Of a stretch of 64,000 nucleotides of DNA, positions 36,414 to 48,700 are shown in pieces; position 1 is the stretch's first letter; the number at the start of each line of letters is the position of its first letter. The notes beneath the pieces are model-generated. The model worked only from the letters and a program-made list of their open reading frames with translations. It made no database searches and had not been told where the DNA came from. Both the position numbers and the translations under genes were made by a program. Where the stretch lies: positions 47,845,549 to 47,909,548 of the forward strand of contig CP136067.1 in NCBI GenBank assembly GCA_032622095.1, in the 5' to 3' direction. The DNA is from Siphonodentalium dalli. Its lineage: Eukaryota > Mollusca > Scaphopoda > Gadilida > Siphonodentaliidae.

Positions 36414-36665
36414 GCAATGCGATTCGATGGTCGCCGTATCATCAGATTCCAACAACAACACCAACATTTCTTCAAAAGACGCTTTGTTATGAGAATCGAT
36501 TAATTACCAAAAAATAATGCTAACTGTCAACTCTAGAATAAAATTTTCAAAAACGTGTTATAAAACATTTTGTTCAACACAATTTGATATCAAGAGTATG
36601 TCGGTCGGCTCGTCGAATATTTGCTAGGCAGCCAAATACTCCAGTTGGTGAAACATAACAGATAC
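36414..36665. mobile_element. MITE family B copy 5, truncated
   Basis: Starts TTAAAGGTACGCAATGCG with the attccaacaacaac signature and continues to the gagtatgtcggtcggct and ggtgaaacataacagat phrases, then loses similarity. The right end is missing. Confidence 0.65.
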
Positions 36666-37554
36666 TCACATTTCATAGAACCTTCCTTCGGTGGGAAAAT
36701 AATATCTACCCTTATATGATTGAAAACATGAAACTATGTACGAATTTCTTGGTGGGCAATGCACTCTTTTGTAACTCGATATTACATGTATTGAAATGCA
36801 TGCCTGCGGATTGAAATAATATAGGGGCGCTCGTGTCATATAAGGCGCGAATCAATTAATCTGTCAACTATAGCGTCATAACAGTGGTATATAAGGCCTA
36901 AACTTGCCAACAGAAAATGCAGCCAAACAATGGAGCTTCAGCTTGGACAATAGAAGTATACCAACATACATTGTCGAAAGAGGAGTCATTTCCCGGGTAT
37001 GATTACACTGGCTGATAAGTGTGTGAGTATAACATGTATAATGTGCGTGTACTATAGACTACAATATATGTGGGCTATATAAGTACCCTCCTTCGTTGAC
37101 GCATCTTCCGTTTGCGGTATACGTATACAGACGCGACGGTCTGCATGGTGGTCTCCATAGTAGATTGACGGCGACTGATAGCAGTTTGCCATGCAGCTGT
37201 GCAGCTGCCTTGATTTCGTAGCTGATGCGATCATCGCACCTAGATTTTTGATAGTGACTAGGACTGTGGAGTACAATTGCACTCCTGTGTCGACTACTTG
37301 TATTTCTAGTCAATGGCCCGCACATAGATATGAACATAGTTCGAAATGGTAAGAGCACTCTGTGTCATTTTCGTCCATTTTTCATAAACTTTGGCCAAAT
37401 ATAGGAAAACCCAAAATGGCCCAAAATGAGAGAAGAATTATAAAAAAAAAAATCATATTTGGTCAATACTGAACATCTAAAACAACATCATTGTATGAAG
37501 GACACGAATGAAAGAATGGCCGATCATTGTTAGAATATCACACAGAGAAATTTT
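36666..37554. other. Unassigned stretch
   Basis: Overlapping open frames on the minus strand (37052-37358, up to 99 codons) and a 53-codon plus-strand frame contain no recognisable domain, and their splice signals are ambiguous. 37395-37430 has a cccaaaatggcccaaaatg phrase like the palindrome arms. Confidence 0.3.
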
Positions 37555-38555
37555 GGCCCCCCTCGGGGAACCAAAACTGGTTCCATAGTTTGTCCCAGTA
37601 GGGGAACAAAACATCCATGCATGTTTTGGTTCTTCGCGAAGAACCGAAATAAAGAACCAAATGAAGAACTAAACACACATGTTTTGGTTCTTCACGAAGA
37701 ACAAAAATAAAGAATCAAACTAAGTACCAAACATGTCTTTGTTCTTCGAAGAACCAAATTAAAGAACCAAAATCAAGTAGAAAATAGACATTCTGGTTCC
37801 TCATGGAGCCAAACTTGTTTCTAAATTTTGTCCTGAGGGGAGAAGTGATGTGACCTATTTTCGTCCTCTATCTGGTTTACATGCAGGATAGAACCAGAAC
37901 ATGGAACCAAATTGTTCATTAAATGCCTAATAGGAAACAATTATGAGTGCTTGTGGATACAATGCCCAGTGACACTATATGTAGGTTATAAGCACGTTTG
38001 GGTGTCTTTGTTTCTGAAAGTTCTATTACTTCATAAATAGGTTATTCCGTTTAAATTGATATTACACGACATTGGTTCACCGAAAAGACCCCGAAAATGT
38101 TCTGACGTCTGAAGATGATATCGAATTATAAATTATATTAATACAGTTATTATTCCATACTTCCCCCCTGGCTGTGATATAGTTACCCCCCCCCCCCACC
38201 GTCAGCAATCAAATGATCATAGTCTATGCATATTACCATACTCGAAACTGGTTATGGCCATGCTTGTGTATATTGGTATTTCAATGGAATTCCGATTAAT
38301 TTAATCTTCCCCATATCACATAAACCCAAAACGCGTGCACATGCAGGACATATTGTTAAATTTAGACCATATGACAATTAAGCTAGGCCTGTTCCCACAC
38401 AAACCTTGAATTCGGTGGGTTCTTCGAAGAACCAAACTTAGGATTTGTTTCCAGATGGAACCAAAGCAGTGTGGAACCAAACTGTTTGGTTCTATATTGG
38501 TATTTGGTTCCCCGGGGATTGATAGCAAAAACCGGGGAACCAAATTGGGAGCTGT
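37555..38555. mobile_element. GGTTCTTCG foldback element
   Basis: Left part (37560-37820) has three tandem units of about 60 bp, each with a palindrome such as GGTTCTTCGCGAAGAACC, and starts cggggaaccaaaactggttcc. The right part (38400-38550) has matching inverted phrases (gggttcttcgaagaaccaaac, then ccggggaaccaaattggg). The 570-bp middle is unassigned and holds a C-run at 38187-38199. Confidence 0.6.
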
Positions 38556-38559
38556 TTTC

Positions 38560-38889
38560 TTAGAATTAATTATAGCTGATCATAGCTCGATGTGGTGGTC
38601 TAGCCCAGAATTCTTCCAGAAATTTTTATGGGAGGGGGTAAGTTTTTGGAAATAGCATGGCTTGTTGGATATTAAATAGTGCTTGTGATGTTGATATTAG
38701 TAAATCACGTACCGTATAGTAATGCTGAAATTTATTATGCACAACTGAGAGCTTTATACCAAAAAAAAATGAAAATTGTATTGGAAGTCTTCTGGAATAC
38801 TTTTTTGAAAAAGCATTGCAATTTTAATTTTATGCATTTTTTTTATTTTCGTGCATTTAAAAAAAAAAAATGTTTGCACATCTTTAATG
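38560..38889. other. AT-rich spacer
   Basis: A-runs and T-runs. No gene seen. Confidence 0.4.
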
Positions 38890-39484
38890 TTAAAGGGGTA
38901 CTGTACGCCATTTTCATTAAATTTCCGGTGACAACAACGATCTAATATCGATAATATATAGAAACATAAGTAATTTGAGTCGAAGATGTATTCTGTAAAC
39001 GCTCAGGTTAATAGGCTATCTTGAAATTTAATAATTTAAAAGTTAATAATTTGATATAAATTGAATTTATGACTGGAGCCATAAAATGGCGTCAATTAAA
39101 TTACGAATTACCGTAATCAAAAACAGTAATTGAGGGATACTGGATTGTTAAACCGATCGCACACACGATCGCTTAAAATATTATGATGATACGGGGAGAA
39201 CACTCAAGCCACTCACTGACTAGCGACGATACAATAACTTAAATGATTATATGGGACTAGTATGCATATACTATAACTTTTATTTGATTTATTTGGTTGA
39301 ACACTTTACAAAAATTACTCGACAACGACAATTTGTATTTTGGCATTCCGGTAAATTTGTCATCCGTAACATGACTTCGTACTCAACAGACTTTCAAATA
39401 ATGGAAAAATTGTTACATTATTCTCCGACTCGGAGACTATATATAGAAACCAACAACAACATTTGGCGTACAGTACCCCTTTAA
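38890..39484. mobile_element. TTAA-flanked MITE, family A copy 2
   Basis: 595 bp with the same 20-base termini as the 13155 copy and only a handful of base differences across the element (for example gatcgc for gattgc, tatata insertion near the right end). Such near-identity suggests recent mobility or gene conversion. Confidence 0.88.
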
Positions 39485-40331
39485 GCAATCCAGATAGAAT
39501 AAATATCTGATATTCAAGTATATTTTATTCGACATTTGTCTTATTTTATTGGTGTTCCTGATTATGATATATTATTTCAATATGTATACATTTGTCAACT
39601 TTGTATAAATTGTATAGATATATATCATTAAATTGCCATTAAATAATCTAATCTAATATATTATACTGATATTTGCAGGTCAAAAACACTAAAGAGGTAA
39701 ACAAAATATATTTTCCACCCGCTCAGCCCTGGATACCTCAGTGTTTTTGGAACCCCCATGGAGCAAGGACGGAGATATTTTCTAAATTTCTGCACTTTCG
39801 TGTGACTCAACCCTCATCTGCGTGGTCCGATTGTTCCTCCCTGGGCATTTACGGTAATAAAAATACCGGAACTCATGCAACACCGGTGTTCACTTCCGAT
39901 ACCGCGACACGCAGCTCATTTTTGCTTTGTGTTGCACGTCCAAAGTTCGCTTTCTTGTTGAATTATATTGCAATGGTTAGTGGTCTGTTATATGCAATCA
40001 TTGATATAAATATTCGTTAATCTAAATCTGCATTAATATACGAAATTTATGAAGAAACTTGCTTTTAAACTGCATCGAAAATGGTTTTGTTTGTGTTAGT
40101 TACCGGTGCGCCGGGTTTTGGCGTCGATGTGGGCCATTCTCATTTAAAGTACATACTTACCCATTTACTATTGATAAAAAATGAAATGTGTCAGATCAAG
40201 TTTAATTAAGTTCTATTATACAACTGGGGTTGCTATCGATTAAAAAACGACCATGGGGCCCTTTCGGACCACCCATTTTAGTTGTACTGGGTCAATCAAT
40301 AGAGATGTGTCAACTTTGAATTTTGGCTGAT
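39485..40331. other. Unassigned stretch
   Basis: A 115-codon plus frame at 39673-40020 is preceded by a ttgcag acceptor-like site but shows no domain. aaaaataccggaactcatgc and surrounding short inverted phrases suggest repeat origin. Confidence 0.3.
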
Positions 40332-41719
40332 TGTAAGATACGTTACCAGGATACTTACCCAGAGGTTCAACCATAAAACGTCAGTATGCGTGCATGAATT
40401 TCATAGCTGTCTCCAACTATCAATAGGCTGAGAGTATAGTAGCTTATTAAATATAAATATAACAGCCTTTTCTTCGAATAACCATGTGGTTAACAAACCA
40501 TAATTAAGAACATTATGGTGAATCTTTGGTCTCAATTCACCTTTTGTGCAATAATATATTTAGCATTTCTTATAAAAACTCACCGAGATGCCTATATATG
40601 ATCAAATTACTTTAAACGGATAATAACTAGCTCTGTTCGTTACGATATAGTTATCAGAACAGCAATCCGGTTGTAAATGTATGGCGAACGGTACGTTTTT
40701 TGGACGATGACCGATGCTAACGTATCTTACACCCGGTTACGGAAATTTCCGTTGCTCAATATTTCATCTTTTCGTCTCTTGCAACACAACACGTATACCA
40801 ATAACCATGTCGGGCAACTCTGAAATCAGTCTTAATCACATTATAATATTGTAACTTCTCAAAAGAGACATGTGATCATATGGAGTAACGTATCTTACAT
40901 GTGAAATGGTCAATTATTTTTCGATATACTAATCCTACTAAAACGAAATACATTTTTCACAAAATATGCCATTTACGTTCACGCCTGGTCGCCGATTGCT
41001 GTATATTTTGCAGACGGTTAACATTGGTCCTAAATTATATATACTCCAAATTTAGTCCCGCGAGACTTTAACTTATATTAATCCTCAGCCCAGTGAATGT
41101 ACCTTTCGTATGCTCATTAGTTGTCACTGTATTGGCTTCAGATTAAGTGAGATAATTACCCTCGTGTATCTGCAACCGAATGGTCTCTACTTGGGAATTG
41201 TCGCAAACGTAACCAGAAGCCTTGTCCGAAGAAGAAGTTACATCATATTACTGCATGGCAGTTGTATTTCTTCGGCGTTTTAATTAGGAGATAAACATAT
41301 ATACTTGTTGAGTTCGATATCGGCCCAATAGACCGCGAAACATCTATTAGAGAACGAGCCTGAAAGGCGATTTCTCCAATATTTTTTCGCGGCCAATATC
41401 GAACGAAACAAATTAAGTGTGTTTATCTCCACTGTAATTTATTCCATCAGAAAAAGTGATCAAAACCACCTAAAGATGTCATTTCAAATATATTAGTTGG
41501 TCAGAGTGCGTCTATTGTGAACCGTGTACCGGTACATAAGTTGTAACTTTTTGATCAGGTGTGTGGTGGTCCAGGAATGAATTTTAGAATATATGCCCAG
41601 TATAGATATTTAGGAACCGGGGATTAAGTGACATAATTATATGGTATACTTAGTGAATCGGACAAGGGTTAGGGTGGCCCCTACGTTAGACGCCCTAAAC
41701 GTACACCTACCGGTAACAC

Positions 41720-42230
41720 ATCCCACCTCGATCCAAAATGGATGCCGCCCAGATGGATCCAAAATGGCATGGGTCCCATGTTTGCGTTAACCTCTGTGGT
41801 CGACCATTTTGCATCGGGCTGTGTGTATGTTTATAGTGCATTGAGGGCCACTCACAACACTCTTTGTATGACCTACATAGTATGTCAATGTGTGGCTGAA
41901 GGGGCCGAGCATGGGTCCCCCAGTTGAACCCCTCTGGGCGGCATCCTTTTTGGATTGGGGTGGGTGTGGTTAATATTTAGGGTTTCTTGGGGGCCATACA
42001 CCACTCATTCAAGTTGACATAAATCGGTCAAGAGCCCAGAAATGGCATCGGTCCCTATATGATCACATATGGCGTCGGTTTAGATTGTCTTGGTGGTCCA
42101 ACCTATAACGCCATTTGTTTAACCTAAATCGGTCAAGGGGCTGAGAAATGGCATGATTTCCCTATCTGAACCCATCTGGACAGTGACCATTTTTGGATCG
42201 GGTCACAGGGGCCTGTAACGCGCTCCGCTG
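41720..42230. repeat. Degenerate low-order repeat
   Basis: Phrases gatccaaaatgg, gggtcccatg / gggtccc-ag, aaatcggtcaag and agaaatggcat recur two to three times within 500 bases, suggesting an eroded tandem unit of about 110-200 bp. Confidence 0.4.
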
Positions 42231-42818
42231 CCCGCCCCCTTTTGCTCTACCCATATACGTCGCTTCTATATACGCGCCTGCTTCACGTTAATGGTAGTAT
42301 AATGACAAGGGGAACTGTAGATATATCACGTTTTACCATCGCTCGGGAATCGGACAAATTTAGCCCCATTTATCCGAGTAATGCTATCGATATAGCGTGT
42401 CGGCGAAGGATTCATCTTTCAATCAATACCACAAGCTCCCCTCGTTACCATATATATCCATAGCATTTGATAATTTTTTTATCACCGAATATTGTCTCCG
42501 GAGAGCATAAATTTTCGGATTGATCCTACTCAGAGAACAATGGCCGATATGTTCCTCTAAATTCACCCCATACAGCTTACTTAATAAGGAATGGAATTCA
42601 CCTTCGTGTCATGATTGGGGAGGGAGGGGAAACTGATACAAATATGTTTAGCGCTAGTTTCCACAAATTTCATACGTACGTTCTTCACCAATGATACGAT
42701 GAATCAAAGTCATTGGTTCTGAGTCTTAAATAGATAGGCCCCTGTAAGTAGGGAAAGGACCATGCATGCCCATGTGTCAAAATAAATACATTTATGGCAT
42801 GTCCAGATAGGTCATCTA

Positions 42819-42884
42819 GTTCCTACTTAGCATTTGCACTTAATTGCAAATATTTGGACTTAAGTGCAAATGTTAAGTAGGAAC
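42819..42884. repeat. Hairpin with TTTGCACTTAA palindromes
   Basis: gttcctacttagcatttgca and its inverted partner tgcaaatgttaagtaggaac form a stem closed by a further inner palindrome (cacttaattgcaaatattt / ggacttaagtgcaa). Confidence 0.75.
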
Positions 42885-43019
42885 TTGTTAATTGTTTGTT
42901 AGATGAATATTATTGTGCAGTTAATTCTGACATGACTGAATTAAACGGCCATTTTCCCACAACTCCGCCCTATGAGCAAAACCAGACCTGCTTAATATCT
43001 GATGGTGGTGTTTCTTATA

Positions 43020-43315
43020 CAGTTGAATTGCACCTAAGTGCAAATGAATTGTACTTAAGTCCAAATACCACACAATTGTGAATTCGGCGAGGAATTGGAC
43101 TTAAGTGCAACTGGATGAAAATATCAGTATTTACACTTAAGTGTAATTCATTTGCACTTAAGTACAATTCCTCACCGAATTCACAATTATGTGGTATTTG
43201 GACTTAAGAACAATTCGCTATTTGGACTTAGGGCCTAAGTGCAAATATTTGCACTTAAGTACAAATAATTAGACTTAAGTGAAAATATTTGCACTTCAGT
43301 CCAAATAAATCGAAA
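43020..43315. repeat. Cluster of TTTGCACTTAAGTGCAAA palindromic phrases
   Basis: About ten occurrences of cttaagt embedded in gcacttaagtgcaaat-type palindromes, plus a larger inverted pair around 43060-43085 and 43170-43200 (cacacaattgtgaattcgg). Together with the 42819 hairpin this is probably one foldback element with ends I cannot fix. Confidence 0.65.
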
Positions 43316-43319
43316 ATGT

Positions 43320-44717
43320 GAAAACGGCTTGCCATATGTACACGTCTACATAGCCTACATCCTGCTAGTGGCCGACATGGCGATTTATTCTTTGTAAGTA
43401 GGCATATTTAGGCTATGCTCACTTGCGGCAAAGGTTCGAATACGACACCAATGTTAATCATGGTTTTGCTTTAACAAAAACTTTGAAACTTTGACTTTGG
43501 GCTGGTAGCTTAATTGTCGGGTGTGATATATATCTTATATTGTCGCTACGGTTTATATAGTACTTAGGCCTACCATGTGTCGCCCATGCAATAGCACTAA
43601 AACATCTTTCCCCACCATGTTCGTGTGTTTTCATTCGTTTACTGTCCGCTGAATGGTCATGGCCGGGTGGTTCGCGAACTAGAGTAACATGTGTACATAT
43701 ACCTGTAGGCATATGCATATATAGGCTATTGCATGCATGCTAATAATCTGTTCCAGCCAACAACAAAAAAACTATTTGTGAGTCAATACGAGAGATTGTA
43801 TGTCCTGACGCAACACAGAATGTTTATATATTCGCAACGTTTGTGTTTTTATTATCCACGAAGCGTTATATCGAATTTATAAATATATGGTAACGTATCT
43901 TACAGTAACGTATCTTACAGCACTATTCTTTAAAGTGGGATAGCATTTTCAAACAACTTGTAATTAGGTGAATGATGCAGTCATTATGACCAATATGATG
44001 GTAGATCAGCTACTTCAACCATAAAATTGTCATTTGGTAAATGTAGTTTGTGTTAGATATTAAATCAGTGGTAACGTATCTTACAGTGGCGGATAGTAAC
44101 ATCCAAATTTACAGACGATATCAGAGTGACTTGCAGAAATCGTTGTGGTCTCGGAGAGTACTTTCGCCCCTCCGTGTTGACAACATGGCAGGGCTTGTTT
44201 CACAGCTCAGCTTGTGTCAAATGACAAAGTAATTGTTCACTTGACACTCGTTATGTGATGGTAACGTTTCTTACACCAAGATTAGGGACAATGATGATAA
44301 CGACCCATATATGAAAAAATAGCTCAGTCATATATTTGGTTTATTGTCAAATTGATCCCCATCTTCTCGTGTTTTAACTAACATTAATCACTCCCTCCAA
44401 TCAGGTAATACACGATAGTTTGCGCAATTTATAGATTTTACACCTATTGAAAGACACACAAAAAGCCTAGTTTTTAAGGCTTCCAGGCCGTCGTGTGTAC
44501 TCTGACATGCTTTTATATGGGACCATTCATTTTTTTCAGTTGAGTTCCAACTAAAACCACCCTCGGAAAACAAAAAGTCACTGTTGTGGGTGATAATAAC
44601 TATGGTTTTCGCCCCAAGGACACGTTTTCCGTGTATATCTGTACTTTAAATGAGAATGGCCCATATTCTCTTCCGGATTTGGGCAAACCTGAAGCCCAGG
44701 TATATGGAATACTATTA
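43320..44717. other. Unassigned stretch
   Basis: Apart from the GTAACGTATCTTACA copies listed above, I see no gene or element. Confidence 0.3.
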
Positions 44718-44980
44718 GGGCCACTTCCTAATGGCGATCGTCGAAGGAAATAAAATGAATGTCATTATTGCGAAATCTCGTGTGTGCAAAATTATATTTT
44801 ATCGCTTTCGGCACATGCCAAAATTCAAAACATGCGAAAAGTCGGATGTTTTGGCATGCGCCGAAAGTGACAAAATGTTATGTCGCTCATTTTGTCACTT
44901 TCTGCAAGCGACTAATGCCAGTAATGGCACACATTTTGTCACTTTTGGCCCTATCCAGAAGCGCCATTAGGAAGTGGCCC
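44718..44980. mobile_element. MITE with GGGCCACTTCC termini
   Basis: GGGCCACTTCCTAATGGCG and its complement CGCCATTAGGAAGTGGCCC bound 263 bp. The interior holds further paired phrases (catgccaaaa / ttttggcatg; gacaaaatg / cattttgtc), so the whole can fold. No clear target duplication. Confidence 0.75.
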
Positions 44981-45319
44981 CAATACACATGTGTGATACA
45001 ACTACTCTGGACACAGGACAGTGCTGCATTCAAATCCGCATTATGTTTTTCGAACAATTAGCCTTCAAAATGTGATTTTAGAGTGACGATTTTCGGGGGA
45101 TGAGAATTGTCAAAAATTTGTTTTTCGGTGTTCAGTCTCAAACTACATGCAGGTAACTGCGTTTGCAAATAACCAATACCGGTACTATAGAGCAGACTCA
45201 AATACACCTAATTTCTAAAGGGATGTTCAACAGGATCTGTCTATCTTAATCCATTTTTGTGTCTGGGCTGGGCTAGGGTCTTTTAAAACTAGATCATATG
45301 CCATAAATCTCTACTCTGG

Positions 45320-45540
45320 CAGGCTATTTAAAAGCCTGTAGAGACCATATTCCACCAGTACAAAACCTGGGAACTTTTTGACATATTCTGACCCGTTCTG
45401 ACATGGAACTTTGTAACACTGAACATACAAGGCAGGGAATAGTCCTTCCTTTTTGAAGTGCGCGATCACTCTTGCAGTTGCACACCATGACTCACGCGGA
45501 ATCTTAACCATCCGCATTATTGACAACACACCTGTGTAAA
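45320..45540. repeat. Dispersed repeat upstream of DNPEP
   Basis: Shares its first 110 bases with 23440-23560. The minus-strand open frame of 72 codons is not recognised as a protein. Confidence 0.5.
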
Positions 45541-45566
45541 ATATGCATGCTGTGGTAAATTTTATA

Positions 45567-45640
45567 CTCTAGTTGACTGTGGTTAGCATTATTTTTGGGC
45601 AATTAATTGATTCTGATAACTGAAGCGGCATTTCCGAACA
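45567..45640 (-). repeat. MITE family B fragment in the DNPEP 5' region
   Basis: ttgactgtggttagcattatttttgggcaatt and cagaatc-style phrases are the reverse complement of 21530-21590 (family B copy 3). It ends about 75 bases before the DNPEP start codon. Confidence 0.6.
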
Positions 45641-45713
45641 TGTTATTTTGTCATAGTAGTTGTTACCAAACAGATTTCCAGCAACATGTTTGGACTTTCT
45701 TTGCCTGCAATGA

Positions 45714-45734
45714 ATGATGGCTCAAGCAATTCTG
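45714..45734 (+). CDS. DNPEP: DNPEP exon 1 (start codon)
   Basis: Encodes MMAQAIL and ends at donor gtaagg. Phase 0 matches exon 2. A longer overlapping frame from ATG 45686 would join exon 2 out of frame and hit a stop, so it is not used. Confidence 0.7.
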
Positions 45735-48700
45735 GTAAGGCCTGCAGTATAGCCATCCTGAAAAATCACAATTTTTAACCCTTTCAGTCAGCTGTTTCAG
45801 TGCCAATTCCGATTTTTGTATCAACCCATATTTCCTTGATCATTTTTTAAATTTATTGATTATAATAATGTGATACATTGATGGAAAGAGCTCTTAGAGC
45901 TCTTTCCATCAATGTATCACATTATTATAATCAGTAAATTTGAAAAATGATCAAGGAAATATGGATTGATACAAAAATCAGACTTGGCACTGAAAGGGTT
46001 AAATAAACATTTGGTCCCAAATAAACCTTGGCAAATGTTATTTAGTTTTGTATTTAGCAATTTTATTCCTGCGGCAATGAGAAACATGATCTTATCAGAG
46101 CATACATGTACTCTGGTGTTCCAAATAAACTTGCATGCACATTTACTAGTATTAAGTTCATAAAAGATCATAGACTTAGCCAGTCATATGGATGGGCAGT
46201 TTACAGAGTGGATGGGCAGTTAACACTTTCTTAATTAATGAATTGGGACTGATCAATGACTTTAATATTGATTTTCATAAATTTTGTTTAACCCTTCTAT
46301 GACTGGAGCTTCCTGAAATGTTGCAAAAAAACCTGTGCTAATGCATTATTTTATATATGCAAGTCTTCCATAGGGAGCCTTTTACATGTATATATAAGAG
46401 AATACCTTGACCTAACAATATTTACCTTGAACTTGTATTCAATTCTTTATTCTCATGACTTATTTTTGTAATACATAGGTATTGAGATAACATTTGCACA
46501 CTATTTACATATATCATGTTACATATATACACATATTATAATAAATAAATAAATATAAATAAACACATTATAAATAAATATAATAGCACTATCATTTCTA
46601 TATAACATTATTAAGTAATAGTAATAATAGGCTTATAACTATACATATATATTTATGTACAAATAAACACACGCACACAGTTCTATATATAAATTTATCA
46701 ATAATATGTATGCCTTATATAATACATATATTATATATATTATTATTATATACATCAAGTTATCTTCAAAGTACCAGATGAAGTATTATAATCGACATCA
46801 TTCAATAGTTCGTGGTTAACAATTTAATAAAATCACATAATCATCGTAGGCTTGTTGGATTTTTCTGATTAGGTAGTTTGCTCATACATGTAGTGATTTT
46901 ATTGGGTTTTTTTTCTGCAAACATTATTAATAAATGGCGTCTGGCTTTAGATAAGCTTTTGCACACGAGAAGGTAGTGGTACTCGTCGCCAATTTTGCCA
47001 GATTTTCAGAATTTTTCGCAAACAATCAGATTGTTCAGAGTCTCTACAATGACCCATTTCAATTGGGAGTCGATGATTGTTGTTTCTAAATTTACACAAG
47101 ATGAATATTTGCTGTGTTGAGTGTTACAAGATAATTTTTGAATGATAAATCGTGCTTGAAAATTATATATATGTGGCCACAGCTCCAGTTTTTAAAGTCA
47201 GTTTCCCATGAGTATCTAAACTGGGATATTAGACTACATTGCAAGTAGGAGATAAGTTGGTTGCTATCCGGTATCTGTTCTATGTGCCAATAAAGTGTTT
47301 ATTCATTATCTTCTAATAGATTTTAAACTGTGTGCAACCAGGGACATTTGTCATCATTTATAATTTTATATCGAACATTGAATGTGCTGGTTTATAAATT
47401 ACCCGTTGACATCTACCGCCATTACCGTTCATAATCTTACTCCAAAACTTCATCATTCTTGTATACTAGTATATCTGTATATATAATGGTAGTCTCCCGC
47501 ATTCCCCGTACAACATATAAATTGGCCTTATTTGAGTTGATGGTCCCCAATTTGAGGTCTTGTTTAAGAAATGTATGGTGTACTTTTTCCAAAACATCAT
47601 TGTTGCCCCATACTTTGCAACCATAGAGCAATATCGGGGTAACATGTACATTTAACAGGTCAAGTTGATTTTTAGCAGAAAGGCAATGTTTGCCTGATTT
47701 CCCGATTGTTGAGTATAGTATAAGCCAGGACATTCTCTTTCTTATATATTTGAGGCTCCCTATGGGAGACTTGCATATATAAGAGAATGCACTGGCACAT
47801 GATCTTTAATGTTGCACCAGCACAGCTCCCATCATGAACAGGTTAAATACTATAGACATTATTCTATTTCAGGCTGCTGTTGCTAAGGATGTTGTTCTCG
47901 GAGTAGCTAAGCAGTTTATAGCTTTTGTTGACAAGTGCCCATCTCCTTATCATGGTAAGGAATAAATACTTCAAATCAAAATACTGTCAAACTCTCCAAA
48001 CCCAGACCCTCTATTAAACCGGATCTCATGAAGTGCATTCTCACTAAAATTACCTCTGTAAACTGGAACCTCTCTATTCTGAACATCTGATATGTTTGTT
48101 TGTTAGTCCAAAAGTAGCTGAATAATAGTATTTTTACATCTGGAAACCGAATGCACGTGGACATGTATGTAAAGTAGTTTCCTACTATTAGATAAGCATA
48201 CCAAACAAATTAACGGCCTTTTGTTCGGCGAACCCTTCAAACCAGATTATAACAAGTGTCTGATTAGATATCTGTATGCTTATTTATTACATTAAATGAA
48301 CAATGGTGACTTCATAGATAATTAGATCACTGAGAGTTCGTTTTTACATCAGTTATTAACTTATTATGCTGAATTGGAATAAACTTTTACAACCATTGTC
48401 CAAACAATAATTCGTTATAAGTACACAATGGTGCTGTATAGTCACCGTAATAGTTTGAATATATCTTCCACAAAGAATGAGTCATCACGAAAACGATTGA
48501 CGAGAGTTGAATTTCTCAAGATCAGAAAGCTTATTATTATTAAAGATCTATAGTCTGTACCTACATGTAAGGCGATCAACAAAGATCTATAGTCTGTACC
48601 TACATGTAAGCCGATCAACAAAGATCTCAGCATAAACTATGGCATGTCGTTTTGTCATTTTTAGCTCAACTTGGTTTGGCATGTTGTTATTAGTCAAGTT

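Larger units (their letters stand above)
40332..44275. repeat. Region with recurring GTAACGTATCTTACA motif
   Basis: Copies at 40332-40347 (inverted), 40718 (taacgtatcttaca), 40885-40899, 43890-43904, 43905-43919 (adjacent tandem), 44071-44085 and 44261-44275 (one mismatch). The intervening DNA is otherwise unlike between copies. No known element end was recognised. Confidence 0.7.
46288..47845. mobile_element. TTAACCCTTC hairpin element, apparently split by a LINE
   Basis: Starts TTAACCCTTCTATGACTGGA with a decayed hairpin at 46336-46412. A matching right part (hairpin 47725-47795, then caccagcacagctcccatcatgaacaggttaa) lies beyond an AT-rich stretch and a LINE fragment. That the two halves were once joined is inference. 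Confidence 0.45.

Noticed and set aside
37052-37358. Overlapping minus-strand frames up to 99 codons and a plus-strand Cys-bearing frame
   Set aside because: No domain, conflicting strand signals and no consistent splice partners.
39673-40020. 115-codon frame after a ttgcag site
   Set aside because: No recognisable motif, no donor at its end, and short inverted phrases within suggest repeat DNA.
45686-45734. Alternative DNPEP start at ATG 45686
   Set aside because: It joins exon 2 in the wrong phase and meets a stop after a few codons. The frame from 45714/45717 joins correctly.
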